A stretch of DNA of 25,174 nucleotides from CAZSLO01 sp964608025. GTDB lineage: Bacteria; Chloroflexota; Dehalococcoidia; Lucifugimonadales; CAJWER01. The notes beneath the pieces are model-generated. The model saw nothing but the letters and a program-made list of their open reading frames with translations. It did no database searches and was not told the origin of the DNA. Each line of letters opens with the position of its first letter. The first letter of the stretch is position 1. The position numbers were made by a program, and so were the translations under genes. The stretch lies in NCBI GenBank assembly GCA_964608025.1, contig CAZSLO010000008.1, positions 1 to 25,174 on the forward strand, in the 5' to 3' direction. Of this stretch, positions 16,286 through 24,105 are shown piece by piece.

Positions 16286-17301
16286 TTGTTCTGCCCCTCC
16301 GTTGGGATAGGGAGAATACTACTACCCGCGCCTTCTGTTACTACAACAACATTTGTACCTGGGTCGACTATGAATTTAGTCACGTTTGGGAGTATTTCTT
16401 CCATTGCGTCTAGGTAAAGACGTTGGCGAGTGATATCAGGTGATTTTGCATACTCTGAGAGGATTGCTTTGAATCTTTCCGCCTGCCCTGTGGCGATATT
16501 AATCCGCTGAGATTTGTCTGCCTCGGCGCTCTCAACTAACTTTGCAGCCTGACCACGGGCGGTGGGCAGTACCGATTCTTCGTATGCATCCGCCAGGTTA
16601 ATTATACGTTCTTTGTCTTCTTTTGCCCTGACAACATCGTCGAATGCATCCTGTACTTGCGCAGGAGGGTTCACTGCCTGTAGTTTCACTTCTCTGATGT
16701 TGATGCCAGTTTTATAGATGTCGAGTAATGACTGTATTAACTTCTGCGTCTCGATCTGTACTTCTTCTTTCTTGTCGGTCAAAACGTCGTCAATGGGACG
16801 AGCACCCACTACTTGCCGGAGAGCTGTTTCAGCAGCATCTCGCATTGTGATGCCTTCTGGGTCTACAGTCTGAAACAAGAAGTATGCTGGGTCTTTTACA
16901 TCAAACTGTACCAGTAGGGAAACGTCTACGATGTTCTCGTCTCCAGTGATCATCAACGATTCCACGGGTACTGGCGTAGAACCCCTGAATCCCAATTCTA
17001 GGCGGCGAATCTCATCGACGTTTACTATGACCTTGGTGCCTACAGGTGCGGGCGGAAACCAGTTAAGACCTGGTCCTTCTTCCTTGTTGAATTTTCCAAA
17101 AAGTCTAAGCACTGCAACTTGTCCGGGTTGGACGGTGTAGAAACCTGATCCTGCCCAGATGATGGCCGCCACCATTAGAATCCCTAGCAGGATATATAGG
17201 AATCCACTGCCGCCGCCACCAAATTTGAATTTCCCGAAGAATGCCCTGATGCGTTCTATAACCTGCTCAAGGTTTACTTCGGGTTCTGTGGGTCTCTGCA
17301 T
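16282..17301 (-). CDS. hflK: FtsH protease activity modulator HflK
   Basis: HflK forms the hetero-oligomeric HflKC ring in the membrane. The 339-residue product starts with a short cytoplasmic segment including a Gly-rich patch (FKFGGGGSG), a membrane helix (33-52), then the SPFH domain from YTVQPGQVAVLRLFGK through ENIVDVSLLVQFDV and the LRQVVGARPIDDVLT segment. A long charged helix follows (AFDDVVRAKEDKERIINLADAYEESVLPTA...), as in known HflK. The C-terminus has NVTKFIVDPGTNVVVV. ATG 17301 is preceded by GGGGAAAGAGG. It overlaps hflC by four nt, so the two are co-translated. No ftsH gene lies in this window. Confidence 0.94.
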   Translation of the reverse strand: MQRPTEPEVNLEQVIERIRAFFGKFKFGGGGSGFLYILLGILMVAAIIWAGSGFYTVQPGQVAVLRLFGKFNKEEGPGLNWFPPAPVGTKVIVNVDEIRRLELGFRGSTPVPVESLMITGDENIVDVSLLVQFDVKDPAYFLFQTVDPEGITMRDAAETALRQVVGARPIDDVLTDKKEEVQIETQKLIQSLLDIYKTGINIREVKLQAVNPPAQVQDAFDDVVRAKEDKERIINLADAYEESVLPTARGQAAKLVESAEADKSQRINIATGQAERFKAILSEYAKSPDITRQRLYLDAMEEILPNVTKFIVDPGTNVVVVTEGAGSSILPIPTEGQNK

Positions 17302-17346
17302 CCTCTTTCCCCAATTTTTCTATAACTATAGTAAAGACAGGCTCAT

Positions 17347-17355
17347 ATTTTAGCA
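17347..17355 (-). promoter_or_regulatory. Candidate extended -10 promoter for hflKC
   Basis: The minus strand reads TGC TAAAAT, an extended -10 with one mismatch, about 46 nt before the hflK ATG. No strong -35 is seen. A short palindrome CTATA-AC-TATAG (17320-17331) lies just downstream of the expected start site. It suggests hflKC has its own promoter within the 166-nt gap after the metalloprotease gene. Confidence 0.42.
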
Positions 17356-17467
17356 CAGGAAATACGGACAAGCCTTGCCCAGGATCTGAAATCGAATTAT
17401 TGACAGTGGACAAGGGAATTCATTTCGAGGCTATGATTTTTAGTTTACCTGATGGGAGATGATGTTG

Positions 17468-18697
17468 TTAACGTTTATATCCTCGGTACTTCTTGACCAG
17501 CGCATCCAATTCATCGGGGTGGGCAACATCCGAAACCTCTGTAATGAAATTCTTTAGACTTGGGATTAACCTTCTAAGTTCTTGCATTTGGTTGCCTATC
17601 GGATTTGTGGCTTGTGGCTGGTCGGCATAGGTGCCATAGAAAGCGAAATAGGCTTGGTTTAGCTTACGAATATAATATCCGTTCTCAACGAATGTGCGTC
17701 TGCGTTCATCCATGTATGCTTCAGCTTCCTTTACTCGGGAATTGGAGAGCAAGAGATCTACTTGTAGTCGCGTTGCCCTCATCTCGGTTTCGAATATGAA
17801 TTGTTTACCACCAGGAATATTGGACATTTCACTGAGAGGTTTTGATGGTGTGTTGATAATCCCTTCAAGTCTTTTGTAGGCTAGGTTGCCAATCTCCCGA
17901 CCTACCAGATTTGCCAACGTTTCGTTTATTGTTAACATCTCTGGATCTTTTAGGGCTTGGAGACCAACCGGTTTCAGATGAAACACCAGGTAATGGTGTA
18001 TCCATTCGTGAGCTGTGGTTCGCAGGATGTCTTGTAGTGAGCTACTAGGTGCGATGATCGCTGGGTATGTCGCGATCCCTCCAATTTCGGTCACTATTGC
18101 AGATAAACCAGCCTCGTAAAACAGATTGTTCTCAATTGATTCCCTTTTACCAATAGGAATACCTGGGACAACCAGGGCTTCGTCTGATCTTGAAATACTG
18201 GTGCGTGGAGAAGTAACAACGAGCTTCGGCGGATTGTCGAACCTAATGTCTACCGGAGGGTAGTCGAATGGGCCAAACGAACCTAGGCCAAGTTCCGAAA
18301 GTACGGCACTGACAGTTGCTTCGACCATTTCTTCGGCCTCGTTACGCCTGGATTCACGTCTAGATTTCAGTTTCGAGAGTTCTGTTTCCAGGGCCGTAAT
18401 TGAATTGGATTGTCGTGTTAAATGGTGGGATGCTAATGCATTAATCTTGTTACTGTGGTTTTGAATCTGTTGACTTAGATCCAAGTATTCGTATAAAGCT
18501 TTTTGTCTGGTAGCCTTGCTGGTGCGTGAGGATAGTAATTCATAAAAACGATAAACCCACTTGTCAAGAAGATTTCCGGCTTCCCATCCCAATATGCTGA
18601 ATTTGTAAGCGGCAGATGCTTGTTCTGCTTGATTGAACTTAAGATTGTCATCAACCTGCAGGACGGCAACTAAAATGATCGCCAACGCGATTTTCAA
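17468..18697 (-). CDS. Membrane-anchored HExxH zinc metalloprotease-like protein, unknown family
   Basis: A 409-residue protein with a gluzincin-like signature: HEWIHH (His230, Glu231, His234) followed 25 residues after His234 by NETLANLVGREIG, where Glu259 could be the third zinc ligand. A hydrophobic N-terminus (2-14) suggests a signal anchor or signal peptide. Residues 60-130 are strongly charged and heptad-like (ALETELSKLKSRRESRRNEAEE), probably coiled coil. Near the C-terminus LNQAYFAFYGTYAD recalls the NNA-SFATY segment I associate with the predicted aminopeptidase family DUF2265/PF10023, whose HExxH plus NE-xA pattern is also similar; this is a distant suggestion. Start is TTG 18697; no ATG is near and no Shine-Dalgarno is clear. 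It lies upstream of hflKC on the same strand with a 166-nt gap, so a role in HflKC-linked membrane proteolysis is conceivable. Confidence 0.78.
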   Translation of the reverse strand: MKIALAIILVAVLQVDDNLKFNQAEQASAAYKFSILGWEAGNLLDKWVYRFYELLSSRTSKATRQKALYEYLDLSQQIQNHSNKINALASHHLTRQSNSITALETELSKLKSRRESRRNEAEEMVEATVSAVLSELGLGSFGPFDYPPVDIRFDNPPKLVVTSPRTSISRSDEALVVPGIPIGKRESIENNLFYEAGLSAIVTEIGGIATYPAIIAPSSSLQDILRTTAHEWIHHYLVFHLKPVGLQALKDPEMLTINETLANLVGREIGNLAYKRLEGIINTPSKPLSEMSNIPGGKQFIFETEMRATRLQVDLLLSNSRVKEAEAYMDERRRTFVENGYYIRKLNQAYFAFYGTYADQPQATNPIGNQMQELRRLIPSLKNFITEVSDVAHPDELDALVKKYRGYKR

Positions 18698-19067
18698 TAG
18701 GATATGAGATCCATTCCGATAAAGTTCTGTAGATGAGACAAAGGTTAATTTTCTGCCAAGTTTAATTGAGGCTGGGATTAAGTTATTTTGAAACAGCGAT
18801 GATATTTGTCAAATTTGTCTTGCAGTAGTTCAAAATCACTGTGACAAATTGCAGTTGCCTGACTTTTCTAACCAGGGTATCCGACCTAACGGATGCCAAG
18901 ATTGCCTGAAGAAATAATTCCGGAAAGAATGTTATTGATTATTTCTATCAACAAGAAAACTCGCATATATGAGTTTCTAGGCTGGGACATTCCGAATAGT
19001 GATTGGATTGGATAAGAGGTTACAGGTGGATTTAGGTAAAACACGTGACAAACACAGCGCACTTTTC
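18698..19067. other. 370-nt gene-free stretch between two minus-strand genes
   Basis: No convincing coding frame was found. The part next to the metalloprotease gene holds its candidate promoter. Around it lies a cluster of TTTGTC/GACAAA words: two direct copies at 18805-18819 and an inverted copy, AATTTGTC (18812-18819) facing GACAAATT (18843-18850). No clear terminator for other genes was seen. Confidence 0.55.
18785..18812 (-). promoter_or_regulatory. Candidate sigma-70-type promoter for the metalloprotease gene
   Basis: The minus strand has an exact TTGACA (18812-18807), a 16-nt spacer and CAAAAT (18790-18785), four of six matches to the -10 consensus. It would give a leader of about 80 nt before TTG 18697. 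The -35 lies in the TTTGTC/GACAAA repeat cluster, which could be an operator. Confidence 0.42.
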
Positions 19068-19769
19068 CTATTTACGGAATAGGTCGAGAAACCTGTCCTC
19101 GTAGAATTGAAAAAGACCCCAGCGATCCAGTTCTAGTTTTAATATATCGGGGTTTGCCCCTTGGCCTACTTCTGAAAACATTCGCTCAATTGCATCTATA
19201 GCAGCTCTGGGCGCTCCACCGAATCCAGCCTGGGGATCAAACATACCTCTACCTGCCATATCCTGAACGTTATTTGCCATCGATGAAGAGGTGAATTCAT
19301 AGATGAATTTCAGGAGTGCGACGTCCCAGGCTTCATCGACACCTACCATAACAACGGACATGTCTTCTTGTTTCCGATCTAGTTCACTTGCGATCTGATG
19401 GGCAATTTCACTTGGTATGCCACCAACTATGTCCATCTTGCTACTCTCGTTGCGGTATTGGTAAAGAATGCCCGGGCTGTTAGGACCTGATTCTTGTGCA
19501 ACGTCGTGGAAATAGTCGTAAGCTTCGGAACTAAATCCCTGTAGGCTCATAGCATATGTGGGAGTGACTATCGTAGGACGTTCGGCAATAACACGTCCGG
19601 TTCGGATTACACCTTCTTGCCCGGAGTCCTGTAATTCCCGGTAGATTGGCTCCGTGACGACGTAGTAAGCTATGTTGGTCGAGCCGAATGTTTTCAGGTG
19701 CTGTTTAGGAAACCTGACTATCCAGCTTTGTTCGATAGCGTTTCGCCAATCTTTCTCGTTTTGTAGCAT
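19068..19769 (-). CDS. Conserved hypothetical protein, unknown function
   Basis: A 233-residue soluble-looking protein with no signal peptide or membrane segment. It starts WRNAIEQSWIVRFPKQHLKTFGSTNIAYYVV, followed by a segment ending RPTIVTPTYAMSLQGFS, then GPNSPGILYQYRNESSKMDIVGG, SVVMVGVDEAWDVALLKFIYEF, and a C-terminal helical part with DRWGLFQFYEDRFLDLFRK. I recognise the style of a conserved hypothetical protein seen in Chloroflexota but know no function. The central SVVMVGVDEAWDVALL and the acidic helices give no catalytic motif I can name. ATG 19769 has no clear Shine-Dalgarno. It diverges from ylxP across a 137-nt region. Confidence 0.78.
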   Translation of the reverse strand: MLQNEKDWRNAIEQSWIVRFPKQHLKTFGSTNIAYYVVTEPIYRELQDSGQEGVIRTGRVIAERPTIVTPTYAMSLQGFSSEAYDYFHDVAQESGPNSPGILYQYRNESSKMDIVGGIPSEIAHQIASELDRKQEDMSVVMVGVDEAWDVALLKFIYEFTSSSMANNVQDMAGRGMFDPQAGFGGAPRAAIDAIERMFSEVGQGANPDILKLELDRWGLFQFYEDRFLDLFRK

Positions 19770-19906
19770 TCGTTAGCCCATCTGGTTTTCAAGCTGATGC
19801 TATACCAGCTCTTATCTTGATGCTAGTGTTCTAAGAGTACCTATGTCAAGGTGAGATAGGCACTATATTTTGGTCCTAGAGTAGCAGTATACAGGCAAGG
19901 AAGCTT

Positions 19907-20200
19907 ATGCAAATCAGTATCGCTAAAGTCACAATTCGACTGCCAGAGAATGATAATCTTAAGGGTAAACGCAGGATCGTTAAGTCTATATGCGCACGAG
20001 TGCATAATAAGTTCAACGTATCAATATCCGAGATAGACGACAACGAACTTTGGCAAATAGCATCATTTGGTATTGTCTGTGCCGGCAATAGTTTTAGGAT
20101 AACCGAGGACACGGTTAACTCAGTTCTGGATTACATCAATGCCAGTAGGGACGACTTCGAGGTAATTGATATCAGCCAGGAGTCACTTGGAGGATTCTGA
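19907..20200 (+). CDS. YlxP / DUF503 family protein
   Basis: A 97-residue protein matching the DUF503 (YlxP) pattern: a first beta-strand MQISIAKVTIRLPE, then LKGKRRIVKSICARVHNKFNVSISEIDDNELWQIASFGIVC, and a final helix/strand. Family members are small, often near infB/rbfA and linked to ribosome biogenesis; here it stands alone before tRNA-Pro. Length is normal. ATG 19907 has AAGGA five nt upstream. A T7 tract follows the stop codon at once (20203-20209), with only a weak ATCAG/CTGAT stem before it, so termination there is possible but not convincing. Confidence 0.88.
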   Translation: MQISIAKVTIRLPENDNLKGKRRIVKSICARVHNKFNVSISEIDDNELWQIASFGIVCAGNSFRITEDTVNSVLDYINASRDDFEVIDISQESLGGF

Positions 20201-20351
20201 TGTTTTTTTGCAAAGATAAAGCTAGACAAAAGTTATGGATACAGATTCTTTTTTAGTCAATATTCACAGATTTCAACTAGGATAAATATCGATAGAAAAG
20301 CGGCATGGCTTACCGGGCACTTTCTTGATTAGCGATAGCTCTGTACTCGTC

Positions 20352-20381
20352 TTGAGAACGGCGCATCTGGCATGCTATGCT
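20352..20381 (+). promoter_or_regulatory. Candidate promoter of tRNA-Pro
   Basis: TTGAGA (20352-20357, five of six matches to -35) and TATGCT (20376-20381) are separated by 18 nt, and TGC before TATGCT makes an extended -10. The tRNA begins 11 nt after the -10 box, fitting a very short 5' leader. Confidence 0.6.
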
Positions 20382-20391
20382 GGCGGCTGGT

Positions 20392-20468
20392 CGGGGTGTG
20401 GCGCAGTTTGGTAGCGCACCTGTATGGGGTACAGGGGGTCGCTGGTTCGAGTCCAGTCACCCCGACCA
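20392..20468 (+). tRNA. tRNA-Pro (anticodon GGG)
   Basis: A 77-nt cloverleaf: acceptor CGGGGTG/CACCCCG, D stem GCGC/GCGC with AGTTTGGTA loop, anticodon stem CCTGT/ACAGG with loop ATGGGGT (anticodon GGG at 20426-20428, reading CCC/CCU), five-nt variable loop, T stem GCTGG/CCAGT with one G-U pair and the TTCGAGT loop, then A73 and an encoded CCA. C1-G72 and the overall form match bacterial tRNA-Pro. Confidence 0.97.
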
Positions 20469-20776
20469 AACTGGGATTAATCAGGGACATCGACCACAAC
20501 TATAGTCGAATCCCAACTCGTCTAGAATGATCTCGATCAAGGGCCGCCCTTTGTTCATGAAGGGCGGCCTCTGGTTTTATGGCCCGTGTATTTTGTTACC
20601 AGTCCGGACATGACCGCAAGGCTTTCAATGACCCGGGTTTCAGAACCATGGTTGGTCGTGGCATCAGATGGTTGGCAGGGAAGATCTAGTTCAATGTAGA
20701 ATCAACGTGTCTAAGATTCGCAGGTATATGTAAATTTGGATGAGGATATTCAATTACCAGGTAGAGGATTGAACCA
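20469..20776. other. Structured trailer after tRNA-Pro and gene-free spacer
   Basis: 308 nt with no supported gene. Just after the tRNA a two-tier stem can form: GGGATT (20473-20478) with AATCCC (20509-20514), and inside it CGAC (20491-20494) with GTCG (20505-20508). The terminator at 20541-20580 follows. The rest, to the oxidoreductase start, shows no strong hairpin or frame; AGAGGA before ATG 20777 is the ribosome-binding site. Confidence 0.55.
20541..20580 (+). terminator. Rho-independent-type terminator after tRNA-Pro
   Basis: GGCCGCCCTT (20542-20551) and AAGGGCGGCC (20560-20569) form a perfect, GC-rich 10-bp stem with an 8-nt loop, followed by TCTGGTTTTAT. The T run is short and delayed, but the stem is the strongest in the window. 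It probably ends the tRNA-Pro transcript. Confidence 0.72.
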
Positions 20777-21973
20777 ATGGCAGAATACAAGGCAGCAGTT
20801 ATTGGACTTGGGCGTATGGGAAGCACGTTCGACGATGAAATGGAATCGGGGGGCACGCTCTTTAAGCCGTATTGCCATGGGCCTACATACTACTATTCTG
20901 ATCGGGTTGAACTAGTAGCGGGTGCTGATCCACACGATGGACAAAGAGAGTTGTTTGGAGACAGGTGGGGTCTTAATCCCACAAATTTATATAGTGATTA
21001 CAGGGAGATGATTGAGAAAGAAAAACCGGATATAGTTAGTGTGTGTACCACCCCCAGGCTGCGGTCCGGAATTGTCCAGGACTTGGTTAAAGGTGGAGTC
21101 AAAGGCATTTGGGCTGAAAAACCCATTACTTTAACCCTAGAGGCCGCTGATGAGATGGTCCAGGCTTGTAAAGAAGGTGGCGTTGCACTGGCCATCAATT
21201 GTGCGCGTCGATATATGCATGGTTACAGCGAGGCGAGGGCAATTATTGAATCAGGGGATCTTGGAGACGTACTCCAGGTTACGTCCCATTTCCCGTGTGG
21301 ACTTTCTAGCAATGGAAGCCATTTGATCGATACTATTCGTTACTTGGCGGGCGGGGAAGTTAAGTGGGTTTTTGGTGAAATAGAGTCTGATGAGGCGGCG
21401 GCCAGTGACATTGACCCATATGGTAATGGTTACCTGGGATTTGATAGTGGAGCCCGGTCGTTCCTGCGGAGTATGTATAGTGGTGATACCGGTATTCACC
21501 AGTTCCACGTGATTTGTGAGAGGGGCGAGATAATATGTGATGAAAACCCTCCCGGTTTCCAACTTATTAAACAAGGTACTGATGCACCCTACGGCGAGAA
21601 TTTTCACCAAGGCACGGCAAAGTTGAGTGGGGCTCGACCAGTTTCGTATCCACTGCCGCTGCCTCCCCAGGTTGAAGGGACAGGAATCACGGTATTAAAT
21701 GACTTGATCGAGGCGATGGAGACAGGTCGACCGCCACGTTGTTCTGGTGAAGATGGACTAAAGGCGCTGGAGATAGGAATAGCAATAAGAGAATCCCATA
21801 GACGTGGGGGAGTGAAAGTAGATCTTCCACTAAATGATAGATCGCTTATGATTATGTCCAGCGAGACAATAGGTGATGATATTCCCAAGAGAGTGCGTCG
21901 GGAACAGGGTACTTTGCCCATGCCTGGCTCTAAGTCCCTCGGAGCAGAACAGCACCGGTCTTATTCGGCATAG
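20777..21973 (+). CDS. Gfo/Idh/MocA family oxidoreductase
   Basis: A 398-residue protein with a canonical dinucleotide loop GLGRMG (10-15) and the EKP motif (114-116, WAEKPITLT) that supplies the catalytic lysine. The substrate domain includes NCARRYMHGYSEARAII and SHLIDTIRYLAGG, where the His and Asp are the usual active-site region. The C-terminal tail after DLPL is about 30 residues, polar and likely disordered. Family enzymes act on sugars, polyols or their derivatives with NAD(P); the substrate is unknown. ATG 20777 has AGAGGA about nine nt upstream. It is only distantly similar to the 8417-9610 protein and keeps the full nucleotide motif which that one lacks. It heads a same-strand run with an SDR and a permease. 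Confidence 0.93.
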   Translation: MAEYKAAVIGLGRMGSTFDDEMESGGTLFKPYCHGPTYYYSDRVELVAGADPHDGQRELFGDRWGLNPTNLYSDYREMIEKEKPDIVSVCTTPRLRSGIVQDLVKGGVKGIWAEKPITLTLEAADEMVQACKEGGVALAINCARRYMHGYSEARAIIESGDLGDVLQVTSHFPCGLSSNGSHLIDTIRYLAGGEVKWVFGEIESDEAAASDIDPYGNGYLGFDSGARSFLRSMYSGDTGIHQFHVICERGEIICDENPPGFQLIKQGTDAPYGENFHQGTAKLSGARPVSYPLPLPPQVEGTGITVLNDLIEAMETGRPPRCSGEDGLKALEIGIAIRESHRRGGVKVDLPLNDRSLMIMSSETIGDDIPKRVRREQGTLPMPGSKSLGAEQHRSYSA

Positions 21974-22099
21974 GAGGATTTCTGGGTAGCATGAATTTTT
22001 GTTATTGCGTTAACTCGGGGTATGGATGGATGAATTGCTGCTACTTGTCTAGATCCGAAGACCTTCTATCTTTCAATATTAGGTTATAGCTTTAGAAAC

Positions 22100-22116
22100 A
22101 GGCCAACTTTAGGCCT
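22100..22116 (+). terminator. Weak hairpin between oxidoreductase and SDR genes
   Basis: AGGCC (22100-22104) and GGCCT (22112-22116) form a 5-bp stem with a 7-nt loop, followed by TTAATTT. It is a possible weak terminator in the 186-nt gap, separating the SDR gene from the preceding oxidoreductase. Confidence 0.3.
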
Positions 22117-22159
22117 TTAATTTGGATATGTTGAGTTGGAATAAATGGAGGTGAATCCG

Positions 22160-22915
22160 ATGGTATCCAATGGGAAAGTTGCGATAGTTACGGGAGGTGG
22201 TTCCGGGATTGGTAAACACTCAGCCTTGGCGTTGTTAGAAGATGGTTACTCTGTGACAATCGCAGGGCGCCGTGCAGGTGCATTGGAGGAAACTGTCAAG
22301 GATGCTGGCGCCGGAGATAAGATTATAGCCGTGCCTACGGATGTGGGAGATCCTGAATCGGTAAAATCACTATTCTCGAGGACTATAGAAGCTTTCGGCA
22401 GACTCGACGTAGTTTTTAACAATGCTGGTGGTGGTGCGCCCCGGATGCCGTTGGAAGATTTGACCTTTGAGCAGTGGCAAGGTGTAGTCGGTGCAAATCT
22501 TACAGGAACATTTCTATGCACTCAGGAAGCTATAAAGCTCATGAAATCTCAAACGCCAATGGGCGGACGGATTATCAATAATGGATCTATTTCTGCTCAT
22601 GTCCCTCGACCAGATTCGGCACCCTACACGGCAACGAAACACGGGGTTACTGGTCTGACAAAGGCAACATCTCTGGATGGCCGCAAATACAACATCGCCT
22701 GTGGACAAATTGATATAGGCAATGCGGCTACAGATATGACTTCCAGGATGTCAGATGGTACAGCCCAGCCCAATGGCTCAATGATGATAGAACCTACCTT
22801 CGACGTGAACCATGTTGCCGAAACTATCGTTTACATGGCTAACTTACCACTCGAGACCAACATACAGTTTGTTACCGTTATGGCGACCAAGATGCCCTAC
22901 ATCGGTCGCGGATAG
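22160..22915 (+). CDS. SDR family oxidoreductase (classical type)
   Basis: A 251-residue classical SDR: TGGGSGIG (11-18), NNAGGG (87-92), Ser143 in NNGSISAH, and YTATK (Tyr156, Lys160). AGRR after the second strand suggests NADP binding. The C-terminal substrate loop (AATDMTSRMSDGTAQPNGSMMIEPTF) is Met-rich and differs from that of the 10105 SDR, so the two are not recent duplicates. Start: ATG 22160, because GGAGGTG (22147-22153) lies at ideal distance; the in-frame ATG at 22145 overlaps that Shine-Dalgarno and has none of its own. It lies downstream of a Gfo/Idh/MocA gene, an oxidoreductase pairing common in sugar or polyol catabolism. Confidence 0.93.
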   Translation: MVSNGKVAIVTGGGSGIGKHSALALLEDGYSVTIAGRRAGALEETVKDAGAGDKIIAVPTDVGDPESVKSLFSRTIEAFGRLDVVFNNAGGGAPRMPLEDLTFEQWQGVVGANLTGTFLCTQEAIKLMKSQTPMGGRIINNGSISAHVPRPDSAPYTATKHGVTGLTKATSLDGRKYNIACGQIDIGNAATDMTSRMSDGTAQPNGSMMIEPTFDVNHVAETIVYMANLPLETNIQFVTVMATKMPYIGRG

Positions 22916-22974
22916 TTCTTTTGCCCGGCTTATCCGAATGCTTTATTGCCTCGAGGATACCTATAAACTAATCG

Positions 22975-23985
22975 ATGTTTACATACTTGGTCCGTCGTTT
23001 CCTGATGGCACTTATAACTATAGTGGCGATCTCTGCCCTAGCGTTTATAATCATAGAAATTCCGCCCGGTGACCAAGTAGAGAGATACCAGCGTCTCTAT
23101 TCCACCTACCATGACGGAATGTCCCCCGATCCTGAGCATGTCGAGTTGCTCCGGAAGTATCTTGGCCTCGATAGACCACAGCACATTCGATACTTGATGT
23201 GGACGGGAAACCTTTTGCAAGGTGATCTTGGCCTGTCGATTCAAACTCGGACCTATGGTCTTGAAGTGCCTGTTAAAGAAATTATTGGTGACAGGCTCTG
23301 GCTAACTGTCGCCCTTAGTGGATTCACGATAATGGTAACCTGGGTGTTAGCGATTCCCATTGGAATCTACTCGGCTGTCCGCCATCACTCCATTGGTGAC
23401 TATGCATTTACCTTTATAGGATTTGCGGGACTGGCCGTACCTGATTTTCTCCTGGGGCTTGTCTTGATGTACGTGGCATATGCCTATTTTGACCAGAGCG
23501 TTGGTGGACTGTTCTCTTCCGATTACGTTGATTTGCCATGGTCTTTCGCTAAGGTAAGGGATCTGGTCGCCCATCTCTGGATACCTGCAATAGTACTGGG
23601 GACCTCGGGCACTGCAAGTCTTATCCGGATACTGCGAAACAACCTGCTTGACGAGCTGGGGAAACCCTACGTAGCGACCGCTCTTTCCAAGGGAGTCTCT
23701 AATTTAAGAGTCATCCTGAAATACCCGGTTCGCGTTGCATTCAACCCGCTTATCAGCACGATGGCTTACTTGCTCCCTGCACTAATTAACGGGAGTATTA
23801 TCGTTTCGCTGGTACTAAGTCTGCCCACGCTGGGCCCCGTGTTGCTTGAAGCTATAGAAGTGGAAGATGTAGGCCTGGCAGGTGTGATTATACTTATGTC
23901 CGGTGCACTTACGGTGGTTGGTACATTCCTGTCAGATATAGTTCTTGGGATAGTGGATCCTAGGATAAAGTACACGTCCGAGTAG
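22975..23985 (+). CDS. ABC transporter permease, DppB/OppB type (orphan)
   Basis: A 336-residue integral membrane protein of the peptide/nickel permease family. The N-terminus YLVRRFLMALITIVAISALAFIIIEIPPGD is the classic first membrane helix ending in the PPGD/APGD motif. KYLGLDRPQHIRYLMWTGNLLQGDLGLS follows, then the permease domain with the cytoplasmic coupling (EAA-like) loop ATALSKGVSNLRVILKY. About six membrane helices are apparent. A full importer needs a DppC-type partner, ATPases and a binding protein; none follow here, since the next gene encodes a different membrane protein. ATG 22975 has no evident Shine-Dalgarno. It lies 59 nt after the SDR gene on the same strand. Confidence 0.92.
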   Translation: MFTYLVRRFLMALITIVAISALAFIIIEIPPGDQVERYQRLYSTYHDGMSPDPEHVELLRKYLGLDRPQHIRYLMWTGNLLQGDLGLSIQTRTYGLEVPVKEIIGDRLWLTVALSGFTIMVTWVLAIPIGIYSAVRHHSIGDYAFTFIGFAGLAVPDFLLGLVLMYVAYAYFDQSVGGLFSSDYVDLPWSFAKVRDLVAHLWIPAIVLGTSGTASLIRILRNNLLDELGKPYVATALSKGVSNLRVILKYPVRVAFNPLISTMAYLLPALINGSIIVSLVLSLPTLGPVLLEAIEVEDVGLAGVIILMSGALTVVGTFLSDIVLGIVDPRIKYTSE

Positions 23986-24105
23986 GATAATATCCAACGA
24001 ACCGCCGATAGTTCACCTTCCTTTGTATATCCGTGTAAATTATGACAGTATTTGCACTGGACAGGGTTGAAATTTGCTGGAAAACAGTGGCAAAGGAGAT
24101 GACTT

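Noticed and set aside
20392..20776. tRNA-Pro as an attachment site of an integrated element covering the region to its right
   Set aside because: No repeat of the tRNA 3' end, integrase or phage gene is visible in the window; the genes to the right look like ordinary metabolic genes.
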